A DNA stretch of 64,000 nucleotides, taken from NCBI RefSeq assembly GCF_001999245.1, contig NZ_CP019630.1, positions 1,302,001 to 1,366,000 of the forward strand, in the 5' to 3' direction. Source of the stretch: Roseibium algicola. GTDB taxonomy: Bacteria > Pseudomonadota > Alphaproteobacteria > Rhizobiales > Stappiaceae. Each line of letters starts with the position of its first letter. The stretch's first letter is position 1. Position numbers and translations under genes: made by a program. The notes under the pieces are model-generated. The model searched no databases. It saw only the letters and a program-made list of their open reading frames with translations, and had not been told where the DNA came from. Below are positions 45,330-54,982 of the stretch, one piece after another.

Positions 45330-46481
45330 TTATGCTTTGGGTTTGCGGTAATACCGGTTCGGAACAAACGGCATGTCCGCGACGGTAGCGGGCAAGCGCT
45401 TGCCTCTGACGATCAATTCAAGTGGCGTGCCAGTTTCGGAGTGCTCCACCGGGACATAGCCCATTGCGATCGGGGCACCCACGGTCGGTGCGAAACCGCC
45501 GGATGTCACGGTGCCGATCACCGGCCCGTCGGGCAGTGCGATCTCGGCCCCTTCCCGCGCAGGTGCCTTGCCATCGAGGCGCAGGCCGACGCGGACGCGG
45601 CCCGGTCCCTTTTCGAGTTCACCCTGAATGCGTTCGGCGCCAGGAAAGCCGCCTTCTTCTCGGCGGCGCTTCTGCATGCAGAAGGTGATGGCGCCTTCGA
45701 CGGGAGACGTCATCTCGTCAATGTCGTGTCCGTAGAGGCACAGCCCTGCCTCAAGACGCAGGCTGTCGCGGGCCCCGAGCCCAATCGGTTCGACCCTGTC
45801 GTCGGCGAGCAGTGCACGGGCAATCGCTTCAGCAGCACCGGCAGGCACGGACATCTCCACGCCGTCCTCGCCGGTATAGCCGGCACGGGCAACGTGGCAG
45901 TCGATACCGTCAAACTCCATCGGTGCGGCGGCCATGAAGCCAAGTTCGGCCGCCTTGGGCGCATGTGCTGCGACCGCAGCCACGGCTTCCGGTCCCTGAA
46001 CCGCGATCAATGCACGATCGTCGATCACTTCAAGGGTCACGTTTTCAGGCAGTCTGTCGCGGAAATGGGCGTAGTCGACATCCTTGCGAGAGGCATTGAC
46101 CACCAGCATCAGCTTGCCGTCTTCTGCTTCGGACAGCGGCCGGGTGACCATCAGATCGTCGATGATGCCGCCTTCGTCGTTGAGCAGCACCGTGTAGCGC
46201 TGACGGCCGTGGCCAAGTTCGACGAAATTGGACGGAGTCAGCGCTTCCAGAGCCCGGGCCGTCGTTTCGTGATCGGGACCGATCAACAGGGCCTGGCCCA
46301 TGTGGGAGACGTCGAAAAGGCCGGCTTTCGTGCGGGTCTGCTGGTGCTCGGCCATGATGCCGGCCTTGTACTGCACGGGCATGGAATAGCCGGCAAACGG
46401 CACCATGCGTGCACCCAGTTCCACATGAAGGTCGTGAAGAGGCGTTTGTTTCAGATCTTCGTCTGCAACGGTTTCCGCCAT
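45330..46481 (-). CDS. gcvT: Glycine cleavage system aminomethyltransferase (T protein)
   Basis: 383 residues. Transfers the methylene unit from H protein to tetrahydrofolate, releasing ammonia. Visible: FAGYSMPVQY near the N-terminus, DVSHMGQ, the catalytic loop RAGYTGEDGVEMSVP and RDSLRLEAGLCLYGHDID. First gene of the operon; its leader carries the tandem glycine riboswitch. Confidence 0.97.
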   Translation of the reverse strand: MAETVADEDLKQTPLHDLHVELGARMVPFAGYSMPVQYKAGIMAEHQQTRTKAGLFDVSHMGQALLIGPDHETTARALEALTPSNFVELGHGRQRYTVLLNDEGGIIDDLMVTRPLSEAEDGKLMLVVNASRKDVDYAHFRDRLPENVTLEVIDDRALIAVQGPEAVAAVAAHAPKAAELGFMAAAPMEFDGIDCHVARAGYTGEDGVEMSVPAGAAEAIARALLADDRVEPIGLGARDSLRLEAGLCLYGHDIDEMTSPVEGAITFCMQKRRREEGGFPGAERIQGELEKGPGRVRVGLRLDGKAPAREGAEIALPDGPVIGTVTSGGFAPTVGAPIAMGYVPVEHSETGTPLELIVRGKRLPATVADMPFVPNRYYRKPKA

Positions 46482-46534
46482 GAACGGTCCTCGTATTCGG
46501 GGTTGCGCAGTCCCGAACCGGCCCGCATGGGTCC

Positions 46535-46752
46535 TGATCCGTCTGCACCCCCTCTGTCCGAGTACCTGAGAGATTTCCCGACCGGCGCCGATGACGCCTT
46601 TCGGTTACTCCTTCGGTGAGCAGTCCGCAAACCCACTTGCGGAGCACTGCTTTCCAGAGCGTTGCAGTTCATGCGGTCCTTCTGCCTGAGAGTTTCCGGG
46701 GCGGTTGCTCCTTCGGCGCCAGGATCCTTTCACCCGGCCTCTCCCGCATAAA
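46535..46752 (-). ncRNA. Tandem glycine riboswitch upstream of gcvT
   Basis: Two similar aptamers in tandem on the minus strand. Aptamer I (about 46673-46750) has GCGGGAGAGG, CGCCGAAGGAGCAA and AACTCTCAGGCAGAAGGACC. Aptamer II (about 46535-46640) has CACCGAAGGAGTAACC and AATCTCTCAGGTACTCGGACAGAGG. This is the classic cooperative glycine sensor that turns on the cleavage system when glycine is in excess. The end points are approximate; I did not fold the expression platform. Confidence 0.93.
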
Positions 46753-46801
46753 CATTGACGTGTTTCCACGCCAACCGGGGGACGACCCCGATTGGGGCCG
46801 G

Positions 46802-46830
46802 ATTGTGCGAGGCAGACATAGTCTTGTCAA
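46802..46830 (-). promoter_or_regulatory. Vegetative promoter of the gcv operon
   Basis: TTGACA (46825-46830, minus), 17 bases, CACAAT (46802-46807). Start of transcription near 46795, about 45 bases before aptamer I. Confidence 0.7.
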
Positions 46831-46980
46831 TATGCGACATGCAGCCCCCGCAATTTTGCCGGTGCACAATTTTAGGCATCGTCTTGCAGAGTGTGCACGA
46901 TCAATGGCCGGCCGGTTTCCATCTTCCCGGCCAGGCCTCAAATTCAGTCGAACCTGATGTGCTACGTGCGTGGCCGGGCC

Positions 46981-47571
46981 TTAGCGGCGACGGCCTTCGT
47001 CAAAGCCGAAGACAACCTTGGCGTCCGCACCTGCCGGGATCCTGAATTTCTCTTCGATCAGCGTCCAGGTTTCGCTTGGCGAGTTCGCTCCAAGCGTGAC
47101 CGGAATTTTCACGATCTCGGAGCTGAGCGGCTTGGCACCGCTGCCGCCGGGCACAATGGCGACGCGCATCGGCAGAACCACTTCGCCGCCCTTCCAGGCA
47201 GGACCGGAGGTGACATCGCCGGACAGGCCCAGCTTCATGCGGCGGCTTCCGTCCGGCTGCTGCGTGCAGGTGTTGGCCCAATCCTTGACGGTGGCCTGGT
47301 AAAGCAGACCCTGCGGGTCATCGTCCTTGCCGCGCACATACTTGCGGATCAGGAAGGTGTTGGACTGAAGCTGCAGCGCAGGACAGGGAACCGGCGGCGC
47401 GAAGGTTTCGGGAGAAATCTCGATCGGCTGCTGGCCACCGGAAATAACCTTGCCCGCAACACCGTCAGCGGCACTCATACACCCCGCAAGAGCCGCGGCG
47501 GAAAGGCCCACGGCCATAATTGTCTTCAGGGTCTTGCCGGAGACGGCGGGAATCGCACTGATCATCTTCAT
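46981..47571 (-). CDS. Uncharacterised lipoprotein
   Basis: 196 residues from ATG 47571; an ATG at 47607 is an alternative. The N-terminus has a basic start, a hydrophobic stretch and the lipobox L-A-G-C (ALAGCMSAADG), so it should be anchored in the membrane facing the periplasm. The rest is beta-rich with a pair of cysteines (VPCPALQLQ, NTCTQQPDG). I do not recognise a family and give no function. It is divergent from ispH. Confidence 0.65.
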   Translation of the reverse strand: MKMISAIPAVSGKTLKTIMAVGLSAAALAGCMSAADGVAGKVISGGQQPIEISPETFAPPVPCPALQLQSNTFLIRKYVRGKDDDPQGLLYQATVKDWANTCTQQPDGSRRMKLGLSGDVTSGPAWKGGEVVLPMRVAIVPGGSGAKPLSSEIVKIPVTLGANSPSETWTLIEEKFRIPAGADAKVVFGFDEGRRR

Positions 47572-47698
47572 TCCATAAAAATGCAACAATTGTCGGCGGA
47601 GCTTCATAGCAGGTGAAGAATTGCTTGGCGAGGCTTGTCAAACGCAAACCTTCAAGCAGCTCATTGTGGCTGAATTGGTTCAGCTTGCCGCACATCCC

Positions 47699-47727
47699 TT
47701 GACACAGCGTGGCTGCGAGCCCTTATT
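47699..47727 (+). promoter_or_regulatory. Candidate ispH promoter
   Basis: TTGACA (47699-47704), 17 bases, CTTATT (47722-47727), about 30 bases before the ispH start. The -10 matches poorly. Confidence 0.35.
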
Positions 47728-47754
47728 GCGCGCAGAAACGTTCCTCGAAAGAGC

Positions 47755-48756
47755 ATGATGACCGAGAGCAAACAGGAAAAAACACCGCTTGCCATTCACC
47801 TTTGCGCGCCCCGAGGGTTCTGCGCCGGTGTCGATCGCGCGATCCAGATCGTGGAACTCGCCCTGGAAAAATACGGCAGTCCGGTCTACGTCCGTCACGA
47901 GATCGTGCACAACAAGTTCGTGGTGGACGGGCTGAAGGCCAAGGGCGCTGTGTTCGTGGAAGAGCTGGAAGAAATACCGGCCGGGCACACCGACAGACCG
48001 GTGATCTTCTCTGCGCACGGCGTCCCGAAATCCGTCCCGGAAGACGCCCAGAGCCGCAAGATGTTCTATCTCGACGCCACCTGTCCTCTGGTCTCGAAGG
48101 TCCACAAGGAAGCGGAAATCCATTTTCGCCGGGACCGCGAGATTCTGCTGATCGGTCATGCGGGGCATCCTGAAGTGATCGGCACCATGGGCCAATTGCC
48201 CGAGGGCACCGTCAGCCTGATCGAGACTGAAGACGGCGCGCGTGCCTTCACGCCGAAGACCGACCGCCCCCTCGCCTATATTACCCAGACCACCTTGTCC
48301 GTGGACGACACGGCCGGGATCGTGGCTGTGCTGCAGGACCGGTTCCCGCAGATTGTCGCTCCGCACAAGGAGGACATCTGCTACGCAACCACCAACCGTC
48401 AGGAAGCGGTCAAGCATGTGGCGCCAAAGGTCGACGCAATGATCGTTGTCGGCGCCCCGAACTCCTCCAACTCGCAACGCCTGCGTGAAGTTGCGGAACG
48501 GGCCGGGTGCAGGACTGCAGTGTTGATCCAGCGCGCAAGCGACATCGACTGGCACGATTTCGAAGGTATCACGTCGTTGGGTCTGACAGCAGGTGCATCG
48601 GCCCCCGAGACCCTGGTAGAGGAAATCATCGCGGCATTTGCCGGTCGGTTCGACGTCAACGTCGAGACGGTGCGTACTGCCGAAGAAACGATTTCCTTCA
48701 ACCTGCCGCGGGAGCTGCGCGAGATGATCGCCTCCTCCCAGGCCGCTGCCGGATAA
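47755..48756 (+). CDS. ispH: 4-hydroxy-3-methylbut-2-enyl diphosphate reductase
   Basis: 333 residues. Last step of the MEP pathway, making IPP and DMAPP. Iron-sulfur ligands C23 (GFCAGV), C110 (DATCPLV) and C209 ([10 protein letters not shown]) are all present, with [12 protein letters not shown] and FSAHGVP. Begins an operon with thrB (4-base gap), rnhA and the lipid kinase, an order common in rhizobia. Confidence 0.97.
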   Translation: MMTESKQEKTPLAIHLCAPRGFCAGVDRAIQIVELALEKYGSPVYVRHEIVHNKFVVDGLKAKGAVFVEELEEIPAGHTDRPVIFSAHGVPKSVPEDAQSRKMFYLDATCPLVSKVHKEAEIHFRRDREILLIGHAGHPEVIGTMGQLPEGTVSLIETEDGARAFTPKTDRPLAYITQTTLSVDDTAGIVAVLQDRFPQIVAPHKEDICYATTNRQEAVKHVAPKVDAMIVVGAPNSSNSQRLREVAERAGCRTAVLIQRASDIDWHDFEGITSLGLTAGASAPETLVEEIIAAFAGRFDVNVETVRTAEETISFNLPRELREMIASSQAAAG

Positions 48757-48760
48757 CCCC

Positions 48761-49726
48761 ATGGCTGTTTATACCGAAGTAACCGATGAGGAACTGAACG
48801 ACTTCATCGGCAGCTACGATGTCGGACGTCTGTTGTCATTCAAGGGCATTGCCGAAGGTGTCGAGAACAGCAACTTCCTGGTCCACACGGACAAGGCGTC
48901 CTACATCCTGACGCTGTACGAAAAGCGCGTGAACCCGGACGATCTGCCTTATTTTCTGAACCTTCTGCAGCATCTGGCCGCAAAGGGCCTGTCCTGTCCG
49001 ACGCCGGTCCCTTCGAGGGACGGCAAACTTCTGGGCACTCTCGCCGGCCGACCGGCCGCGCTGGTCACCTTTCTGGACGGCATGTGGGTCAAGCGGCCCA
49101 AAGTGGATCATTGCGCCGAGCTGGGCCGGGCCATGGCAGAGTTGCACCTGGACGGCGCCGATTACGACGGGTTCCGCAAGAACGCACTCGACGTCAGCGG
49201 CTGGCGGCCCCTGTTCGATCAATGCGGGGAGCGCAGCGATACGGTTCATCCCGGTCTCGGTGCAGAGATCGCCAGCGAGCTGGACCACGTGGAAAAGGTC
49301 TGGCCCAGGGACCTTCCGGGCGGGGTGATCCATGCGGATCTGTTTCCCGACAACGTGTTCTTTCTGGGCAACGAACTTTCCGGGCTGATCGATTTCTATT
49401 TCGCCTGCAACGATGCCTTTGCCTATGACATTGCTATCTGTCTCAACGCATGGTGCTTCGAGCAGGACATGTCGTTCAACGTGACCAAGGCAAAGGCCCT
49501 GCTCAAGGGCTATGCCGCCGTGCGACCGTTGAGCGAGGCTGAATACGATGCCTTGCCGACCCTTTGCCGGGGTGCGGCCCTGCGTTTCCTGCTGACACGG
49601 CTCTATGACTGGCTAAGCGTGCCGGAAGGTGCGCTGGTTACGCCGAAGGATCCGCTGGAATATCTGAAGAAGCTCCGCTTCCACCAGAGCATTTCCTCCA
49701 CGCAGGCCTACGGGTTGGAGCGATGA
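48761..49726 (+). CDS. thrB: Homoserine kinase (aminoglycoside phosphotransferase fold)
   Basis: 321 residues of the kinase-like ThrB2 type, not the GHMP type. Phosphorylates homoserine for threonine synthesis. Catalytic loop HADLFPDN with D193 and N198, followed by GLIDFYFA with D211. Start lies four bases after ispH and its stop overlaps rnhA (ATGA). Its partner thrC is 7 kb away on the other strand. Confidence 0.95.
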   Translation: MAVYTEVTDEELNDFIGSYDVGRLLSFKGIAEGVENSNFLVHTDKASYILTLYEKRVNPDDLPYFLNLLQHLAAKGLSCPTPVPSRDGKLLGTLAGRPAALVTFLDGMWVKRPKVDHCAELGRAMAELHLDGADYDGFRKNALDVSGWRPLFDQCGERSDTVHPGLGAEIASELDHVEKVWPRDLPGGVIHADLFPDNVFFLGNELSGLIDFYFACNDAFAYDIAICLNAWCFEQDMSFNVTKAKALLKGYAAVRPLSEAEYDALPTLCRGAALRFLLTRLYDWLSVPEGALVTPKDPLEYLKKLRFHQSISSTQAYGLER

Positions 49727-50193
49727 CGGAGAACAACAACCGGGTCACGATCTATACGGACGGCGCTTGTTCCGGCAATCCTGGCCCGGGCGGCTGGGGT
49801 GTTATCCTGCGGTTCGGGGAGCACGAGAAAGAGCTTTCCGGGGGCGAGTCGGAAACCACCAACAACCGTATGGAGCTGATGGCCGCCATTGAGGCGCTGA
49901 ATGCCCTCAAGCGCCCTTGTGCGGTCGACCTTTATACCGACAGCACATACGTGCGCAGCGGCATCAAGGAATGGATGTACGGCTGGAAGCGCAAGAATTG
50001 GCGCACGGCTGCCAACAAGCCGGTAAAGAATGCGGATCTCTGGCAAGCTCTTGACGCCGCAAGGGAACGTCATGACGTTACCTGGCACTGGGTCAAGGGA
50101 CATGCCGGCCATCCGGACAATGAACGCGCAGATGAACTGGCGCGCGGCGGAATGGCCCCGTATAAGAGCGGCGAAAAAACGAATCCTGTCTGA
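49723..50193 (+). CDS. rnhA: Ribonuclease HI
   Basis: 156 residues. Degrades RNA in RNA-DNA hybrids. The DEDD active site is D13 ([11 protein letters not shown]), E51 (NNRMELMAA), D73 (TDSTYV) and D137 (ERADELA), with the flexible-loop His near 127-130. Translationally coupled to thrB by a 4-base overlap. Confidence 0.97.
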   Translation: MTENNNRVTIYTDGACSGNPGPGGWGVILRFGEHEKELSGGESETTNNRMELMAAIEALNALKRPCAVDLYTDSTYVRSGIKEWMYGWKRKNWRTAANKPVKNADLWQALDAARERHDVTWHWVKGHAGHPDNERADELARGGMAPYKSGEKTNPV

Positions 50194-50210
50194 TGAGCAG
50201 AGGATTTTGA

Positions 50211-51134
50211 GTGAGACTTTTCTGGTGGTCCGGCGCAGCAGCAGTGCGCACAATGGTTCCGGATATGGCCGGAAAGGTTCTGATCGTGGCCAACCCGACC
50301 TCGGGCGGCTATAGCGCCGAATTTCTGGATGACGTGCGCAATCGCCTGGAAGATCTCGGATGCAAGACCGAGATCCGGTTGACGAGACGCGCAGGCGAGA
50401 TCGGCGACATCTGCGCGGATCCCTCACTGCCTGTGCAGACGCTGGTGGTCGCCGGCGGAGACGGCTCCGTCAACGAGGCCCTGACCGGATTTCAGAACCA
50501 CCCTGCCCCGCCGCAACTGGGTATCATTCCCTTCGGCACCGCCAATGTGCTTGCCCTTGAACTTGGCCTCCCGCGCAATGCAAAGGCAATTGCCGAGCTG
50601 ATCCGACGCGGCAAGACCAGGCAGTTGCACTATGGCCTTGCCAACGGCAGGCCTTTTGTACTGATGGCCTCTGCCGGGTTCGATGCCGAAGTCGTTCACG
50701 CAGTGCCGCTTTCCCTGAAACGGCGCCTTGGCAAGCTCGCCTATGTCATCACAGCGCTTCGGACCGGTTTCAAACGCAAGAGCGCATCGCTGAAAGTGAT
50801 CCTGGATGGCGAAGAGCTGACCGGCAAACTCGCCGTAGCCAGCAACGCCCGCCACTATGGCGGCCCCTTTGTCATCTGTCCCGGCGGGGCGACCGATCCC
50901 GGCCTGCATATGCTGGTTCTGGAAAGGGACGACCCCTGGTCGTCCTTCTGCTACGGCGTCGCGCTCTTGATGGGCCGCATCCACAAGGCCAAGGGCGCTT
51001 TGGTGCGCCCGTTCAAAACGGCTTCCATTCTGGCAACAGGTGCCGTGGCTGCACAGGTGGACGGCGATCCCTTCGGTGCAACGCCGCTGGAAATCCGGCA
51101 AACGGACAAGACCGTGCCCATCCTGGCACCTTGA
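50211..51134 (+). CDS. Diacylglycerol kinase-family lipid kinase
   Basis: 307 residues from a GTG at 50211 with AGAGG upstream; MVPDMAGK at 50253 is an alternative. DAGKc catalytic domain: VANPTSGG, VVAGGDGSVNEAL and IPFGTANVLA, followed by a beta-sandwich domain. Phosphorylates a lipid alcohol such as diacylglycerol or sphingoid base; identity unknown. Last gene of the ispH operon. Confidence 0.88.
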   Translation: MRLFWWSGAAAVRTMVPDMAGKVLIVANPTSGGYSAEFLDDVRNRLEDLGCKTEIRLTRRAGEIGDICADPSLPVQTLVVAGGDGSVNEALTGFQNHPAPPQLGIIPFGTANVLALELGLPRNAKAIAELIRRGKTRQLHYGLANGRPFVLMASAGFDAEVVHAVPLSLKRRLGKLAYVITALRTGFKRKSASLKVILDGEELTGKLAVASNARHYGGPFVICPGGATDPGLHMLVLERDDPWSSFCYGVALLMGRIHKAKGALVRPFKTASILATGAVAAQVDGDPFGATPLEIRQTDKTVPILAP

Positions 51135-51194
51135 CGCGGAAACGGCGCGGCATCTCCTCCTCGCCTTCCAACCCCAACTACATCAACTCCCTCT

Positions 51195-51308
51195 GTCATT
51201 GCAGGACTTGCCCCTGCAATCCAATTCGTGACCTCGGCGACCCCGAAGCCCTTGCGGCTGGATAGCGCACGGCGTGGATGCCATGGTCGAGCCATGGCAT
51301 GACGGAGG
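51195..51308. repeat. Dispersed intergenic repeat, copy 2
   Basis: 114 bp homologous to 34687-34801: it opens GTCATTGCAGGA, contains CCTGCAATCCA and GTGACC, and ends GGATGCCATGGTCGAGCC-ATGGCATGACGGAGG (joined). It lies in the 239-bp gap between the converging lipid kinase and EAL genes; I see nothing else there. Confidence 0.7.
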
Positions 51309-51373
51309 GTGTGGGAAACTGCTGTCAGAGCCCCTGACGCAAGATCAGCCGGCACGATAGGTGCCGGCCAATG

Positions 51374-54313
51374 TCAGGCCGTTTCGGCTTCCGCTGGCAT
51401 CTTGCGCAGGATCTTGGTGGCTTCCGCTGCCGTGACGGCCTCGCCGAAGTAGAAGCCTTGAGCGTATTCGCAGCCGAGCTGGTAGAGCTCCAGCGCATCG
51501 TTCTCGCTCTCCGCTCCTTCTGCAACGACAGACATGCCAAGGTCATGCCCCATGGCGACGATTGTCCTGAGCAGGACCGGCCGGGCGGAAGACCCGTTGG
51601 GTTTGACGAAGGACTGGTCGATCTTGATCGTGTCGAACGGGAACCGCTGCAGATAGGACAACGATGAATGGCCGGTGCCGAAGTCGTCGAGGGACAGGCC
51701 TGCCCCCAGCCCGCGAAGGCGCTCGAGCACCTTGGCGGAATATTCCGGGTTGGACATGACGAGTGATTCCGTCAGTTCCAGCTTCAACGTTCCCGGTGCC
51801 AGCGATGTTCTCGACAGAACGGCCTTCACATCGTTGATCAGGTCCTGTTTCAACAGCTGACGGGACGAGAGATTCACCGAAGCGAACAAAGGCTGCTGCA
51901 TCGGGAACTCGCGCTGCCAGAACGCCAGCTGCTGTGCGCCCTTGTCGAGCATGTAGATGCCCAGTTCGTTGATGAGACCGGACTGCTCTGCGACGGGAAT
52001 GAATTCCGAAGGTGAAATCTTGCCGCGCTTGGCGTGGTTCCAGCGCGCCAGCACTTCGAAGCCGGCTACCGCCTGGTCTTCCAACCGGATGATCGGCTGG
52101 AAGTAGACACCCAGCGTTTCCTTCTTGATCGCTTCGCGCAGGTCGGCTTCCAGATCGACGATGTTCTTGTCGAGCGGGCGCAAGATCGGACGGAACACTT
52201 CCTGGCGGTCACCACCCAGGCGCTTGGCGTGATTGAGGGCGATCTCCGCATTGGTGACCATGTCCTCGACCGCCTGTTTGCCACCTTCGAAGAAGGCAAT
52301 GCCGACGGAGCAGGTCAGAAAGATCTCCCGGTCGCCGAAGGTGATCGGTGCGCGGACCGCCTTGCGCAGCGAATCCGCCAGCGCGACAATCCGGTCCGGC
52401 TCCTGCTCGGACAGGAGAACAAGGCCGTACTGGTCGCCGGAAAGACGTCCCAGCGTATCCTGCTGGCCGATCAGTCGGCCGAGACGACGCGCCACCGTCA
52501 AGAGAATGCTGTCGCCGGCAGACAGGCCAATGCTGTCGTTGACCTGCTTGAAGCGGTCAAGATTGAGCACGAGCAAGGTCGGCTTGGAGGTTTCTTCCGC
52601 ACGCGACCGGATGACGCTGGTGCGCAAGCGGTCGACGAAGAGTTCGCGGTTCGGCAGACCGGTCAGATTGTCGTGGACGGCATCGTGCAGAAGGCGTTCT
52701 TCCGCCGTGCGCTCCTCGGTCACGTCCAGGAGCGTGCCCACGCAGCGGATCACCTCGCCGTCCGATCCGATGATCGGCCGGGCCCGCAGGCGGAACCAGC
52801 GGAAGTGACCGTCTTCTGAGCGCAGACGGAAGGTCTGGGTTACCTTGCCGCGACGCTGATCGATGACCGCGTCGAGCGTCGCCCGGAACCGGTCACGGTC
52901 CTGGGGATGCAGGATGTCCAGCCAGTCGCGCGCAGGCCCTTCCAGGGTGCCACGCTTCAGGTTGAGCAGGTCTTCGACCTCGTTGCCCGTGTAAATGCGG
53001 TCGCGGTCGATGTCCCAGTCCCAGATGATGTCACCGGCACCCGTCAGGGCCAGTGCCTTGCGTTCGACATCGGAGATAAGCCCCTGCGCAATCGCGCCAC
53101 CGGCAAAGGCGTGCTGCATCACCGTGAAGCCGATCAGCAGCACGATGAGAACAAGACCACCGCCGAGCGCGGGCTGAACGATGTCGTTGGACAGATAGCC
53201 GGTTACGGTCATCGCCGCCCCGACCAGCCAGGCCATCAGCAGGCACCAGGTCGGGATCAGCAGGATGGCGCGGTCATAGTGCTGGAAGGCCAGCACCGCG
53301 ATGGTGACGAACCCGAGCAAGCCGATGATGGCCAGCGCAAGACGGGCGATGCCGGCTGCAATCGAAGGATCCCAAACGGCAACGCCAAGCAGACCCAGGA
53401 TCAGGATCAGCGTCGTCAGCGCCAGATGGGAATAATGAATGTTCCAGCGATTGAGGTTCAGGTAGGCGTACAGGAAGATGATCAAGCTGGCCGCGAGCAT
53501 GACCTCGGCGCAGGCGCGCGCAAGCTGGCTGCCGCCACCCTCCAGATTGAACACCATGCCCCAGAAGCCGAAATCGATGCACAGATAGGCCAGCACCGAC
53601 CAGGCAAGTGCCGCGGTGGCCGGAAACATGACCGTGCCCTTGACCACGAACAAGATGGTGAGGAACAGGGCCAGCAGGCCGGAGATGCCCAGAATGATGC
53701 CACGGTAGAGCGTGTAGGCGTTGACGGTTTCCTCGTAGACGTCCGGTTCCCAGATCCGGATTTCCGGCAGGTTCGGCGTCGTCATTTCAGCGACGAAGGT
53801 GACGATCGACCCCGGGTCGAGCGTGACCAGGAAGACGTCTGCCTCAAGGCTTTTCTGACGTTCGGGAGCGATGCCCTGGCTCGGTGTGATCGCCAGAATG
53901 CGCGAGGAACCGAGATCCGGCCAGAACAGGTCGGAGCCGACCAGCTTGTAATTTGGCGCAACGATCAGCCGGTCGATCTGTTCATCGCTGGTGTTGGCCA
54001 GCGCAAACACCGCCCAGTTGGTGTTGGTACCATCGCGGGAGGGAACCTCGATACGGCGCACGATGCCGTCCGCACCCGGTGCGGTCGACACCTGCAGCCG
54101 GGTCCCGGCTTCGCGATGCAGGTCGACGGAATTGGTGATGTCCAGTGCTTCGACGTCGATCGGAACAGGGATCGGCTCCAGCGCCCGCGCAGGCAGGGTG
54201 GCAAGCAACGTTGCAAACAACGTCAGAGCAATGACAAGGTTTCTGATCACGCTTGTTTTCGGATCCGGTATCACAATCGACATGGGGCGAAGAAGTACCG
54301 GGTTGTGGCGCAT
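51374..54313 (-). CDS. Membrane c-di-GMP phosphodiesterase: 7TMR-DISM, PAS, degenerate GGDEF, EAL
   Basis: 979 residues; MSIVIPDPK at 54283 may be the true start. Signal-like helix at about 22-43, a periplasmic beta domain to about 200, seven or so membrane helices (about 205-405; 7TMR-DISM type), a PAS domain (GDIIWDWDIDRDRIY to VTEERTAEERLL), a GGDEF domain whose signature is SGDQY near 624 (catalytically dead), and an EAL domain with EVL near 753, NVNLSS-like SVNLSS, DDFGTGHSS, KIDQSFV and AEGAES. Likely hydrolyses c-di-GMP in response to a periplasmic or membrane signal. Confidence 0.9.
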   Translation of the reverse strand: MRHNPVLLRPMSIVIPDPKTSVIRNLVIALTLFATLLATLPARALEPIPVPIDVEALDITNSVDLHREAGTRLQVSTAPGADGIVRRIEVPSRDGTNTNWAVFALANTSDEQIDRLIVAPNYKLVGSDLFWPDLGSSRILAITPSQGIAPERQKSLEADVFLVTLDPGSIVTFVAEMTTPNLPEIRIWEPDVYEETVNAYTLYRGIILGISGLLALFLTILFVVKGTVMFPATAALAWSVLAYLCIDFGFWGMVFNLEGGGSQLARACAEVMLAASLIIFLYAYLNLNRWNIHYSHLALTTLILILGLLGVAVWDPSIAAGIARLALAIIGLLGFVTIAVLAFQHYDRAILLIPTWCLLMAWLVGAAMTVTGYLSNDIVQPALGGGLVLIVLLIGFTVMQHAFAGGAIAQGLISDVERKALALTGAGDIIWDWDIDRDRIYTGNEVEDLLNLKRGTLEGPARDWLDILHPQDRDRFRATLDAVIDQRRGKVTQTFRLRSEDGHFRWFRLRARPIIGSDGEVIRCVGTLLDVTEERTAEERLLHDAVHDNLTGLPNRELFVDRLRTSVIRSRAEETSKPTLLVLNLDRFKQVNDSIGLSAGDSILLTVARRLGRLIGQQDTLGRLSGDQYGLVLLSEQEPDRIVALADSLRKAVRAPITFGDREIFLTCSVGIAFFEGGKQAVEDMVTNAEIALNHAKRLGGDRQEVFRPILRPLDKNIVDLEADLREAIKKETLGVYFQPIIRLEDQAVAGFEVLARWNHAKRGKISPSEFIPVAEQSGLINELGIYMLDKGAQQLAFWQREFPMQQPLFASVNLSSRQLLKQDLINDVKAVLSRTSLAPGTLKLELTESLVMSNPEYSAKVLERLRGLGAGLSLDDFGTGHSSLSYLQRFPFDTIKIDQSFVKPNGSSARPVLLRTIVAMGHDLGMSVVAEGAESENDALELYQLGCEYAQGFYFGEAVTAAEATKILRKMPAEAETA

Positions 54314-54314
54314 G

Positions 54315-54953
54315 TCACAAGAATTCTTTCAAGATTCCCTCGACGCTCGGTGCCACCTTTTCAGGTCGCGACGCATGGTCTTCCGCCAAACAGGCAAACA
54401 GAAGATGATCCTGCCAGGTCCCGTTAATTAACAGATAGTTGCGTGCGTAGCCTTCCCGGTGGAACCCGGCATTTTCGAGCAGACGGATGGACGGCATGTT
54501 CGTTGGCAGACATGCCGCTTCAATACGATGAAGGTTCAACACGTCGAAACAAAACGGCAAGATCATGGCGACAGCCGAGGACATATGTCCTTTTCCGGCG
54601 TGCCGCTCGCCCATCCAGTAGCCAAGTGTCGCAGTCTGGCTGACACCCCTGCGGATATTACTGAGTGTCAGTCCGCCGAGGATCTCGTTGCTGCGCGCGC
54701 GAAACAGCAGGAACGACAGGCTGCGCCCTTCCTTGCGGTCCTTCGAATAGCGGCGCAAGCGGCGGCGAAAGCCGGTTCGGGTGAGATCATCGGACGGCCA
54801 GAGCGGTTCCCAGGGCTTCAGGAAGGCCCGGCTTTCGCCGCGAAGTTCCGCCCAGGGCTTGAAGTCGTACATGATCGGCGGGCGAAGATAATAACCACCG
54901 GCCTCGATCAGGAGTTCGGCGTCAGGTGTTGCTCCCGGCCGTAACAGCGCCAT
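54315..54953 (-). CDS. GNAT-family N-acetyltransferase (RimJ/RimL-like)
   Basis: 212 residues. RimJ-type layout: a LRPP...DFKPWAELRGESRAFLKPWEP opening, GGLTLSNIRRGVSQTATLGYWMGERHAGKGHMSSAV with the acetyl-CoA loop, and HRIEAACLPTNMPSIRLLENAGFHREGYARNYLLING. Substrate may be a ribosomal protein N-terminus or a small molecule. It follows the M16 peptidase on the same strand and may be in the thrC operon. Confidence 0.9.
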   Translation of the reverse strand: MALLRPGATPDAELLIEAGGYYLRPPIMYDFKPWAELRGESRAFLKPWEPLWPSDDLTRTGFRRRLRRYSKDRKEGRSLSFLLFRARSNEILGGLTLSNIRRGVSQTATLGYWMGERHAGKGHMSSAVAMILPFCFDVLNLHRIEAACLPTNMPSIRLLENAGFHREGYARNYLLINGTWQDHLLFACLAEDHASRPEKVAPSVEGILKEFL

Positions 54954-54982
54954 GCCCCACTCTCCGCCTTGTTCTGTCCGAC

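Noticed and set aside
52907..54427. 506-codon plus-strand ORF
   Set aside because: Antisense to the EAL membrane protein; Gln/Asp/Arg-rich shadow of hydrophobic codons.
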